A stretch of 47,356 nt of DNA from Pseudomonadota bacterium. Lineage in GTDB: Bacteria; Pseudomonadota; Alphaproteobacteria; Reyranellales; Reyranellaceae. The notes under the pieces were generated by a model that saw nothing but the letters and a program-made list of their open reading frames with translations, made no database searches and was not told the origin of the DNA. Location: positions 1 through 47,356 of the forward strand of contig JAFEFF010000179.1 of the NCBI GenBank assembly GCA_018240745.1, in the 5' to 3' direction. The translations under genes were made by a program, and so were the position numbers. Of this stretch, positions 33,469 through 41,180 are shown one piece after another. Numbering within the stretch: the first letter of the stretch is position 1; the number at the start of each line of letters is the position of its first letter.

Positions 33469-33940
33469 GGCCGGCGGAATGACCACGGCACCATCAGCAT
33501 GTCGCGCCACCTGCGCTGGACCCGGGTCGGGATGTTGCGCATCAATGGGCGCCCGCGAAGAGGGCCGATCTGCGCTGCATCAGCTTGCGCAGGCTGCCGC
33601 GGCTTCTCGCCCCCTCACCTCATCTTTGCCATCGGCCGTCAGCATGCCGTTTTCTGCTGTGCGTCCCGTCGTGGCCAAAGCCGGTGGATAAGTCCCGCGC
33701 GCCAAGCCTCATTATGGGCATTGGCTCGTGATTCGAGCCCCGTTTTCCGCGGCAAAAACCCGGGCCATTGCCCGTAATAGGTGTTCGATCGCGCGATAGT
33801 GCAGTGTGACGGGCATGCCCTCCGTTGCGCCACAAATGCCGATCACCACGCACTCTCGCCTTCGCCGGAAGCGCGGCACGCCAATGTCGTTCCTTGTTGG
33901 CCATGACGCTCGACCGGATCCTGGCCCCGCGGCGCAGAAA
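33469..33940. other. gene-poor intergenic region
   Basis: About 470 bases without a convincing gene. The open frames here lack ribosome sites and recognisable motifs, and the sequence shows no conserved RNA structure I could name. GC falls toward the 34 kb end. Confidence 0.5.
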
Positions 33941-34077
33941 CCGTTTTTGCGCCGTTTTCGCTCCGTTTTCGGCCGTTTTTGCGACCGTGCCTCGTCGAAA
34001 AAATGCCGTCGCGCCGGGCTTTTGGCGCGTCGGCCGTCGCCAACACCGATAACAAACGGTGAAAACGGCAGAAACGG
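33941..34077. repeat. phased CCGTTTT short-repeat array with inverted partners
   Basis: CCGTTTT occurs four times at 33941, 33952, 33963 and 33973, spaced 11, 11 and 10 bp, close to one helical turn. Between 34053 and 34077 the complement-type motif (CAAACGG, AAAACGG, GAAACGG) occurs three times about 9 bp apart. The block ends 7 bp before the end of the pirin gene on the minus strand. Phased sites suggest a protein-binding or bent region, but chance or a decayed repeat are possible. Confidence 0.5.
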
Positions 34078-34084
34078 TCGGGCG

Positions 34085-34966
34085 CTAGCGATCGGGCAGC
34101 GGGATGAACTCCCTGTCGCCCGGCACCTTCGCGAAGCGGCCTTCCTTCCAGTCGGTCTTGGCCTGCTCGATGCGCTGCTTGGAGGACGAGACGAAGTTCC
34201 ACCAGATGTGGCGCGGGCCGTCCATCGCCGCGCCGCCCAGCAGCATCAGCTTGGCGCCGTCGCTGCCGGCCAGCACGTCGACCGGCGCGCCGGCGGCCAG
34301 GACCGCGAGATCGCCGACGCCGAGCTGTCGGTCGCCGATCGTGACGCTGCCGTGGCTGACATAGACGCCGCGCTCGGCATGCTCGGGCGACACGGTGATC
34401 TTCGCCGCCGCCGGCATCTCGGCCGCGACGTAGAAGATCGGCGAGAAGTGCGTGGTCGGCGCCTTGGCGTGGGCATAGGTGCCGACGATCAGGCGCAGCG
34501 CCGACGGGCCGTCGCGCCACGCCGGCAGCTCCGCCTTCGCCACATGCTGGAAGGAAGGCGCCGTCTCCTCGTGGCTGTGCGGCAGCGCCACCCAGGTCTG
34601 GACGCCGTGCATGGTGAAGCCGGTTCGCTTCATTTCCGCCTCGGTGCGCTCGCTGTGGGCGATGCCGCTGCCGGCCGTCATCCAGTTGACGTCGCCCGGC
34701 CGGATCGCCTGCGCATAGCCCAGGCTGTCGCGATGGAAGATGCCGCCCTCGAACAGGTAGGTGACCGTGGCGAGGCCGATATGCGGATGCGGCCGGACCT
34801 CCATGCCGTCGCCGCCCGGCGGGATGGTCATCGGTCCGAAATGGTCGAGGAAGATGAACGGCCCGACCATGCGCCGCTTCACGCTCGGCAGCACGCGACG
34901 CACCGGGAAGCCCGGCCCCAGCTCGTGCGGGCGGCCCTGAATCAAGAGCTCGATCGGATCGGTCAT
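34085..34966 (-). CDS. pirin family protein
   Basis: A 293-residue bicupin of the pirin family. FGPMTIPPGGDGMEVRPHPHIGLATVTYLFEG holds the metal-binding HPHIG motif, and the second histidine/glutamate set is in SGIAHSE and MHGVQTWVALP. The C-terminal cupin (GERGVYV-like, GDLAVLAAG) is intact. Some pirins are quercetin dioxygenases; others are regulators. It is divergent from the acyl-CoA-ligase-like gene with operator-like site 3 between them, which suggests joint control. The ATG at 34966 has a GGGAGA ribosome site and is preferred over that at 34981. Confidence 0.88.
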   Translation of the reverse strand: MTDPIELLIQGRPHELGPGFPVRRVLPSVKRRMVGPFIFLDHFGPMTIPPGGDGMEVRPHPHIGLATVTYLFEGGIFHRDSLGYAQAIRPGDVNWMTAGSGIAHSERTEAEMKRTGFTMHGVQTWVALPHSHEETAPSFQHVAKAELPAWRDGPSALRLIVGTYAHAKAPTTHFSPIFYVAAEMPAAAKITVSPEHAERGVYVSHGSVTIGDRQLGVGDLAVLAAGAPVDVLAGSDGAKLMLLGGAAMDGPRHIWWNFVSSSKQRIEQAKTDWKEGRFAKVPGDREFIPLPDR

Positions 34967-34982
34967 CTTGTTCTCCCGCATT

Positions 34983-34997
34983 GTTCGTGCTGCAAAC
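34983..34997. promoter_or_regulatory. MarR-type operator-like site 3
   Basis: GTTCG-TGCTG-CAAAC has 4 of 5 matching arm pairs, and 6 of 7 when extended to TTGTTCG/CAAACAA. It lies in the 39-bp gap between the divergent pirin and acyl-CoA-ligase-like genes, 16 bp from the pirin start. It matches the consensus of sites 1 and 2 in half-site and spacing, though its spacer differs. Confidence 0.45.
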
Positions 34998-35005
34998 AAA
35001 TGGTC

Positions 35006-36451
35006 ATGAGCCCTCCGGACCTCTCGCCCTTCTTCGCACCGCGCAGCATCGCCGTGATCGGCGCGGGCGAGCGCGCCACCTCGTCCGGCGGCGCGGTCAT
35101 GCAGATGCTGCAGCGAGCGGCGTACGGCGGCCGCGTCGTGCCGGTCAATCCCCGCGGCGGTAACATATTCGGTTACGAGGCGGTGACTTCGATCGCGGAA
35201 ATCAACCCGCCGGTCGAAACAGCCGTGATCGTGATCCGCCCCGATGCGATCCTCGACGCCGTCGGCGAATGCGCCGATCGCGGCATCCGGAACGTGCTCA
35301 TCCTGCCCGGCGGATTCGCCGAAGCCGGCCCGGCAGGCGTGGCGCGCAACGCGGCGCTGCTCAGGCTCGCGGCGGAGCGGGGTGTCACCGTCGCCGGGCC
35401 CAACTGCGCCGGCATCGTCCATCTCGATCCGAAGTGGCGCTTCGCCGCCACCTTCCTGCGCGACCTGCCGCCCGGGGCGGAGGCGGACGGCCTCGCCTTC
35501 GTCTCGCAGTCGGGCGCGCTCGCCGAGGAATTCATCGACAAGGCCAACGCGCGCGCCCTGCCGCTCACCTCGGTGGTGTCGGTCGGCAATGCCGTGCATC
35601 TCGGCGTCGAGGACTATCTCGCATGGCTGGGCGAGCGGCCGGAGATCGGCGCGGCGCTGCTCTACGTCGAATCGATCGAGGATCACGAGCGCTTCCGTGA
35701 AGTGGCACGCAAGGTCGCGGCGGCCAAGCCGGTGATCGCCCTGTTCGGCGGCCGGACCGACGTCGGCGGACGTGCCGCATCGGCGCATACCGGTGCGATC
35801 GCCAACGACGACGCGGCGATCGATGCTTTCTGCGCCTCGTGCGGCATCATCCGGGTCGAGAGCCTGCGGCGGCTGCTGGTCGCCGCCAAGGCGTTCGGCC
35901 GGTTTCCCCAGGGACTGGGCAGGCGGACGCTGATCCTGTCCAACTCGGGCGGACCCGGCGTGATCTGCGCCGATCGCGCGGCGCTGGAAGGGCTGGAGCT
36001 CGGCGCTCTACCGCAAGCGATGGCCGACGTGCTGCGCCAGCAGTTGCCGCCGGAGGCCTCGGTCGCCAACCCGATCGACCTGCTGGCCGACGCCCGCGAG
36101 GACCGCTTCGGGCTTACCTTCGAGGCGGCGATGACCCACGCCCACCAGGCGTACGACATGGTGCTGATGATCCATGTCGTGCCGTTCATGGTGGATGCCG
36201 GGCCGGTAATCGACCGGCTGGCCGAGCTCGCACGCGGCGCGCGACTCCCGGTGATGCACTCGATGATGGGAACGCTGCCCGGCAAGGCCGACTGGTTCGC
36301 CAGCATGGAGCGCGCCGGCGTACCGATGTTCAACGACGTCGAGGAGATGGCCGAGGCCGCCGGTCTGCTGGCGCGCTACCCGATCGTGCGGGACTCGGCC
36401 CGTCGCGACACTCTGCCCACTGCAGTTTTCCACGACCGAAAGCGGCGCTGA
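35006..36451 (+). CDS. acyl-CoA synthetase (NDP-forming) alpha-type protein without ATP-grasp domain
   Basis: A 481-residue protein matching the CoA-binding and succinyl-CoA-synthetase-like ligase domains of ADP-forming acyl-CoA synthetases. FFAPRSIAVIGAG is the CoA-binding start, PGGFAEAGPAG and VAGPNCAGIVHLD are the Rossmann segment, SQSGALAEEF follows, and ASAHTGAIA carries the phosphorylatable histidine. Full-length fused enzymes are about 700 residues and end in an ATP-grasp domain; it is absent here, so a separate beta subunit would be needed. Starts at 35000 and 35006 are both possible; neither has a good ribosome site. Operator-like site 3 lies 8 bp upstream of 35006. Confidence 0.84.
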   Translation: MSPPDLSPFFAPRSIAVIGAGERATSSGGAVMQMLQRAAYGGRVVPVNPRGGNIFGYEAVTSIAEINPPVETAVIVIRPDAILDAVGECADRGIRNVLILPGGFAEAGPAGVARNAALLRLAAERGVTVAGPNCAGIVHLDPKWRFAATFLRDLPPGAEADGLAFVSQSGALAEEFIDKANARALPLTSVVSVGNAVHLGVEDYLAWLGERPEIGAALLYVESIEDHERFREVARKVAAAKPVIALFGGRTDVGGRAASAHTGAIANDDAAIDAFCASCGIIRVESLRRLLVAAKAFGRFPQGLGRRTLILSNSGGPGVICADRAALEGLELGALPQAMADVLRQQLPPEASVANPIDLLADAREDRFGLTFEAAMTHAHQAYDMVLMIHVVPFMVDAGPVIDRLAELARGARLPVMHSMMGTLPGKADWFASMERAGVPMFNDVEEMAEAAGLLARYPIVRDSARRDTLPTAVFHDRKRR

Positions 36452-36646
36452 TCCCGCGGAAGCTGGAATATCAAGCTGTTTCAGATACCTGCACCACTGT
36501 TGCATTTTTGCCACTTTTTGTTGGACTTGAGGGAATTGCGTGGCCAGTATCCGGCGCAAGAGGGCTGCTGCGGCAGAATCGGCAAAAAGCCGGTCGGTAT
36601 TCGCTGTTGGTCTCGAGGAATTGGGCAAAGAAGGCGGGAGAGGCCG

Positions 36647-37816
36647 ATGGCGTATACGACGACGCGCGCAGAGCGCGCCGACCGGTCGCGGTTCATGCAA
36701 GTTTGTCTGGTTGCTACCGCGGTCACCAGTTTCGGCCTTGCCGCCCTGTCCCTGCCCGCCGTCGCCCAGGTCAAAGCCCCGACCAAGCACAATCTCAAGG
36801 CCGCCCCGCGCAGGGCGGCGGCCAATCCTGCCAACGCCGCCTCGCCCACCGACCACCAGGCCGACCAGCTGAACGCCCAGTGGCTCAAGGAGCATGGCGA
36901 CGGTGCTCCGTCCACGGTGCCTGCCGCCACGGCCGACAAGCCCGACAATAACACCGTGCCCGTCTCAGCGACCCTGCCGGGCGCCGGCGCGCGCGCGCTG
37001 GTCAACGGCTCGGTCAAGCTGGTGAGCGCCAAGGCCGCGGCGGGCTTCCTGCCCGGCGGTCCGAACCACGGCGCGCTCAAGCCGCTCAGCGACGCCTTCG
37101 CCGGCTTCTCGACGGGCAAGCCCAAGGTCGAGATGTTCGAGGGCCGCACCGGCGACGGCGCCACCCATCTGCTCTACGCCAGCATCGGCGAGGGCAAGGC
37201 CAAGCACTCGTACTGGTGGTTCATGCCGCCCGACCAACCGGAGGGCTGGTTCGACGAGAACGGCAAGCGGCTGGGCGGCACGATGCTGGGCGAGCCCAAG
37301 CCCGGCTCGCGCATCTCCTCGCCGTTCGGCACCCGCCACTACTACGGCCGCGCCACCGGCACCGGCTTCCACGACGGCATCGACTTCGAGGCCCATACGG
37401 GTGAGCCGATCTATGCGGCGGCCGACGGCGTGATCAATCACGAGGGCTGGTACTACCAGTATGGCCGCACGGTGAAGATCACCCATGCCGACAACTTCGA
37501 GACGCTGTACGGCCACATGTCCCGCTTCGAGCCGAGCCTCGCGGTCGGCAGCCACGTCAAGAAGGGCGACGTGATCGGCTATGTCGGCTCGACCGGCCGC
37601 TCGACCGGGCCGCACCTGCACTTCTCGGTGATCATCAACGGCAAGTTCGTCAATCCGGCGCCGTACGTCTCGCCGGGAGGCGGCCACGACACGCTGACCG
37701 GCCAGTCGCTGGTTGCCTACCGCCAGTGGCAGCAGGACGTGCGCGCGGCGAGCGACGCCCAGCGTCCGCGCCGCAGCTCGCTGTGGTCGGAGAACCCGTT
37801 CACCGGCCACAACTGA
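36647..37816 (+). CDS. M23 family metallopeptidase
   Basis: A 389-residue exported peptidase. A signal peptide (about 1-45, FMQVCLVATAVTSFGLAALSLPAVAQ) is followed by a low-complexity Ala/Pro-rich linker. The LytM/M23 domain lies at about residues 215-345, with the zinc motifs FHDGIDFEA and HLHFS, and YGRTVKITHADNFETLYGHMS between. It probably cuts peptidoglycan cross-bridges in the periplasm. The start at 36647 has a GGGAGAG ribosome site; longer frames upstream have no signal. From 36452 to 36646 the DNA is AT-richer and may hold its promoter; I see no gene there. Confidence 0.87.
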   Translation: MAYTTTRAERADRSRFMQVCLVATAVTSFGLAALSLPAVAQVKAPTKHNLKAAPRRAAANPANAASPTDHQADQLNAQWLKEHGDGAPSTVPAATADKPDNNTVPVSATLPGAGARALVNGSVKLVSAKAAAGFLPGGPNHGALKPLSDAFAGFSTGKPKVEMFEGRTGDGATHLLYASIGEGKAKHSYWWFMPPDQPEGWFDENGKRLGGTMLGEPKPGSRISSPFGTRHYYGRATGTGFHDGIDFEAHTGEPIYAAADGVINHEGWYYQYGRTVKITHADNFETLYGHMSRFEPSLAVGSHVKKGDVIGYVGSTGRSTGPHLHFSVIINGKFVNPAPYVSPGGGHDTLTGQSLVAYRQWQQDVRAASDAQRPRRSSLWSENPFTGHN

Positions 37817-37909
37817 AGCGGGCTTTTTTCACGGCGCCTGCTGCCCGTCACGGGATGGTGGCGAGGCTCGCTGCCCCGGAGTAGAGAGGGGCATCAACGG
37901 GAGATCGTC

Positions 37910-38941
37910 ATGCGTAAATACACGTTCACAGCCGCGGCTGCGCTGGCCGCGATGCTGGCCTCTGGCAGCGCCATGGCCGGCAAGGACCTCGACGCCGTCA
38001 AGGCGCGCGGCAGCCTGGTCTGCGGCATCAATACCGGAGTCGCGGGCTTCGCCCAGCAGGACGACAAGGGCAAGTGGGTCGGCCTCGACGTCGATGTCTG
38101 CCGCGCCGTATCGGCGGCGATCTTCGGCGACTCCGAGAAGGTCAAATACGTGCCCACCACCGCGCAGCAGCGCTTCACCGCCCTGCAGTCGGGCGAAGTC
38201 GACATCCTGTCGCGCAACACCACCTGGACGCTGCAGCGCGACACCGCGCTCGGCCTCGACTTCACCGGCGTCAACTACTACGACGGCCAGGGCTTCATGG
38301 TGTCCAAGAAGCTCGGCGTGAAGAGCGCCAAGGAGCTGAACGGCGCCACCGTCTGCGTGCAGCCCGGCACCACCACCGAGCTCAACCTCGCCGACTACTT
38401 CCGCGCCAACAAGATGACCTTCAAGCCGGTGGTCATCGAGAAGGTCGAGGAGGTCCGCGCCGCCTTCTATGCCGGCCGCTGCGACGTCTACACGACCGAC
38501 GCTTCGGGCCTCTATTCGACCCGCGCCGCCAATACGCCGCCGCCGGCCAAGCCCGACGACTTCATCATCCTGCCGGAGATCATCTCCAAGGAGCCGCTCG
38601 GCCCGTCGGTGCGCCAGGGCGACAACCAGTTCGCCGACATCGTGCGCTGGTCGCTGTACGCCATGATCGAGGCAGAGGAGTACGGCATCACCTCGAAGAA
38701 CGTCGACGACATGCTGAAGAGCGAGAACCCGACCATCAAGCGCATCCTCGGCACGACGCCGGGCATGGGCAAGGCACTCGGGGTCGACGACAAGTGGGTC
38801 TACAACATCGTCAAGCAGGTCGGTAACTACGGCGAGAGCTTCGAGCGCAATGTCGGCATGGGCAGCCCGCTCAAGATCGAGCGCGGGCTGAACGCGCTGT
38901 GGACCAAGGGCGGGCTGCAATACGCGCCGCCGATCCGCTGA
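37910..38941 (+). CDS. aapJ: general amino-acid ABC transporter substrate-binding protein, paralog 1 (AapJ-like)
   Basis: A 343-residue periplasmic amino-acid binding protein: signal peptide (about 1-23, ASGSAMAG), then KDLDAVKARGSLVCGINTGVAGFAQ and CRAVSAAIFGDSEKVKYVP. It matches AapJ/BztA. Two more genes of exactly the same length follow. In this copy the 190-205 region reads TTDASGLYSTRAANTPP, where the copies differ most. A perfect 9-bp hairpin lies in its 3' gap, as in other operons in which the binding protein is made in excess. A GGGAG ribosome site precedes the ATG. Confidence 0.95.
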   Translation: MRKYTFTAAAALAAMLASGSAMAGKDLDAVKARGSLVCGINTGVAGFAQQDDKGKWVGLDVDVCRAVSAAIFGDSEKVKYVPTTAQQRFTALQSGEVDILSRNTTWTLQRDTALGLDFTGVNYYDGQGFMVSKKLGVKSAKELNGATVCVQPGTTTELNLADYFRANKMTFKPVVIEKVEEVRAAFYAGRCDVYTTDASGLYSTRAANTPPPAKPDDFIILPEIISKEPLGPSVRQGDNQFADIVRWSLYAMIEAEEYGITSKNVDDMLKSENPTIKRILGTTPGMGKALGVDDKWVYNIVKQVGNYGESFERNVGMGSPLKIERGLNALWTKGGLQYAPPIR

Positions 38942-38968
38942 TCACGGCCGTTCCTCGGGAACCGCTTG

Positions 38969-38990
38969 CCGCCGCCCTCCGGGGCGGCGG
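38969..38990 (+). terminator. intercistronic hairpin after the first binding protein
   Basis: CCGCCGCCC (38969-38977) and GGGCGGCGG (38982-38990) pair perfectly around TCCG, followed by TCTTGCATT. It can attenuate transcription, or protect the upstream mRNA, so that the first binding protein is produced above the level of the permeases. Confidence 0.65.
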
Positions 38991-39095
38991 TCTTGCATTC
39001 GGCCGCAGCCAACACGGGCATCTGGCCTGTTGCTTGCAGGCCTTTGGGAGGCGACACTCGGCGGCAAGGAAGGAAAATCAACGGGAGGCAATGTG

Positions 39096-40127
39096 ATGCG
39101 AAAGACGACTTTGGCTGCAGCGGCGGGGCTGACGGCCATCCTGTTCTCGGGCACGGCGATGGCCGGCAAGGACCTCGATACCATCAAGGCGCGCGGCAAC
39201 CTGATCTGCGGCGTCGGCCAGGGAACGGCCGGCTTCATGATGGCCGACAGCCAGGGCAAGTGGGTCGGCCTCGACGTCGATGTCTGCCGCGCCGTCTCGG
39301 CCGCGTTGTTCGGCGACTCGGAGAAGGTCAAGTACGTGCCGCTCTCCTCGCAGCAGCGCTTCACCGCGCTCCAGTCGGGTGAGGTCGACATGCTGTCGAA
39401 CAACACGACCCAGACGCTGACCCGCGACACCGCGCTCGGCCTCGATTTCACGGCGATCACCTACTACGACGGCCAGGGCTTCCTGGTGCCGAAGAAGCTG
39501 AACGTGAAGAGCGCCAAGGAGCTGAACGGCGCCACCGTCTGCGTCGCGCCCGGCACCACCACCGAGCTCAACCTCGCCGACTACTTCCGCGCCAACAAGA
39601 TGACCTTCAAGCCGGTGGTCATCGAGAAGGTCGACGAGGTCCGCGCCGCCTTCTTCTCCGGCCGCTGCGACGTCTACACCAACGATTCCTCGAGCCTCTA
39701 TGCGACGCGCGCCGCCAACCCGCCGCCGCCGCTCAAGCCCGAGGACTTCATCGTGCTGCCCGAGATCATCTCCAAGGAGCCGCTGGCCCCGGCCGTGCGG
39801 CATGGCGACAACCAGTTCGCCGACATCGTGCGCTGGTCGCAGTACGCGATGCTCGAGGCCGAGGAATACGGCATCACTTCGAAGAACGTCGACGAGATGC
39901 TCAAGAGCGAGAACCCCACCATCAAGCGCATCCTCGGCGTCACGCCGGGCATGGGCAAGGCGCTCGGGGTCGACGAGAAGTGGGTCTACAACATCGTCAA
40001 GCAGGTCGGTAACTACGGCGAGAGCTTCGACCGCAACGTCGGCTCGGGCTCGGTGCTCAAGATCGACCGCGGCCTGAACAAGCTGTGGACCAAGGGCGGC
40101 CTGCAGTACGCGCCGCCGATCCGGTAA
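39096..40127 (+). CDS. aapJ: amino-acid ABC transporter substrate-binding protein, paralog 2
   Basis: A 343-residue copy of the same binding protein, colinear with the first with no insertion or deletion. The signal peptide (LTAILFSGTAMAG) differs, and the core retains CRAVSAALFGDSEKVKYVP and ELNLADYFRANKMTFKP. A stretch of 87 bases is identical to the first copy (39548-39634 vs 38362-38448). Ligand-contacting loops near residues 195-205 differ (TNDSSSLYATRAANPPP). A GGGAGG ribosome site precedes the ATG at 39096. The next copy starts 2 bp after its stop codon. Confidence 0.94.
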   Translation: MRKTTLAAAAGLTAILFSGTAMAGKDLDTIKARGNLICGVGQGTAGFMMADSQGKWVGLDVDVCRAVSAALFGDSEKVKYVPLSSQQRFTALQSGEVDMLSNNTTQTLTRDTALGLDFTAITYYDGQGFLVPKKLNVKSAKELNGATVCVAPGTTTELNLADYFRANKMTFKPVVIEKVDEVRAAFFSGRCDVYTNDSSSLYATRAANPPPPLKPEDFIVLPEIISKEPLAPAVRHGDNQFADIVRWSQYAMLEAEEYGITSKNVDEMLKSENPTIKRILGVTPGMGKALGVDEKWVYNIVKQVGNYGESFDRNVGSGSVLKIDRGLNKLWTKGGLQYAPPIR

Positions 40128-40129
40128 CC

Positions 40130-41161
40130 ATGAGGTCGTTCGTCCTGGCAGCGGCCGTCGGGGTCGCTGCCGCCCTGGCCGCGGGCAATGCTTTCGCCGG
40201 CAAGGATCTCGACGCCATCAAGGCGCGCGGCGCCCTGATCTGCGGCGTGCCGACCGGCATCGCGGGCTTCGCCGCCGCCGACAGCCAGGGCAAGTGGGTC
40301 GGACTCGACATCGACGTGTGCCGCGCCGTCTCGACGGCGATCTTCGGCGAGTCCGAGAAGGTCAAGTACGTGCCCCTCACCTCGCAGCAGCGCTTCACCG
40401 CGCTGCAGTCGGGAGAGGTCGACCTGCTCTCGAACAACACCACCGTGACGCTGCAGCGCGACACCGCGCTCGGCCTCGATTTCACGGCGATCACCTATTA
40501 TGACGGCCAGGGTTTCCTGGTGCCCAGGAAGCTCGGCGTGAAAAGCGCCAAGGAGCTGGACGGCGCCACCATCTGCGTTGCGCCCGGCACGACGACCGAG
40601 TTGAACCTCGCCGACTACTTCCGCGCCAACAAGATGACCTTCAAGCCGGTGGTCATCGAGAAGGCCGAGGAAATCCGCGCGGCGTTCTATGCCGGCCGCT
40701 GCGATGTCTACACCACCGACGTCTCGAGCCTGGCCGCCACGCGGGCCGCCAACGTACCGCCGCCGGCCAAGCCCGAGGATTTCATCATCCTGCCCGAGAT
40801 CATCTCGAAGGAGCCGCTCGGCCCGATGGTCCGCCACGGCGACAACCAGTTCGCCGACATCATCCGCTGGACCCAGTTCGCCATGCTGGAGGCCGAGGAG
40901 TACGGCATCACCTCCGGGAACGTCGACGAGATGGTGAAAAGCGAAAATCCGACGATCAAGCGCATCCTCGGCGTCACCCCCGGGATGGGCAAGGCGCTGG
41001 GCGTCGACGACAGGTGGGTCTACAACATCATCAAGCAGGTCGGTAACTACGGGGAGAGCTACGATCGGCACGTCGGGCCGCATTCGCTGCTCAAGATCGA
41101 CCGAGGCGTGAACCGGCTCTGGACACAGGGCGGCCTGCAATACGCACCGCCGATCCGGTGA
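40130..41161 (+). CDS. aapJ: amino-acid ABC transporter substrate-binding protein, paralog 3
   Basis: The third 343-residue binding protein, again colinear. The signal peptide is VLAAAVGVAAALAAGNAFAG and the mature start KDLDAIKARGALICGVPTG. A 61-base stretch starting near 40603 is identical to the other copies. The 190-205 region reads TTDVSSLAATRAANVPP. It starts 2 bp after the second copy's stop with no separate ribosome site, so it relies on translational coupling. The permease gene follows 19 bp later. Three binding proteins for one permease would widen substrate range. Confidence 0.94.
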   Translation: MRSFVLAAAVGVAAALAAGNAFAGKDLDAIKARGALICGVPTGIAGFAAADSQGKWVGLDIDVCRAVSTAIFGESEKVKYVPLTSQQRFTALQSGEVDLLSNNTTVTLQRDTALGLDFTAITYYDGQGFLVPRKLGVKSAKELDGATICVAPGTTTELNLADYFRANKMTFKPVVIEKAEEIRAAFYAGRCDVYTTDVSSLAATRAANVPPPAKPEDFIILPEIISKEPLGPMVRHGDNQFADIIRWTQFAMLEAEEYGITSGNVDEMVKSENPTIKRILGVTPGMGKALGVDDRWVYNIIKQVGNYGESYDRHVGPHSLLKIDRGVNRLWTQGGLQYAPPIR

Positions 41162-41180
41162 GCCGCAAGGGGTAGAAAGC

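Noticed and set aside
33941..34077. CRISPR array
   Set aside because: The repeat units are only 7-8 bp with spacing of one helical turn, with no 20-40 bp spacers or cas genes nearby.
33806..36451. An 881-codon reading of the acyl-CoA-ligase-like gene
   Set aside because: The extra N-terminal 400 residues are antisense to pirin and lack family motifs; the CoA-binding domain begins at about 35006.
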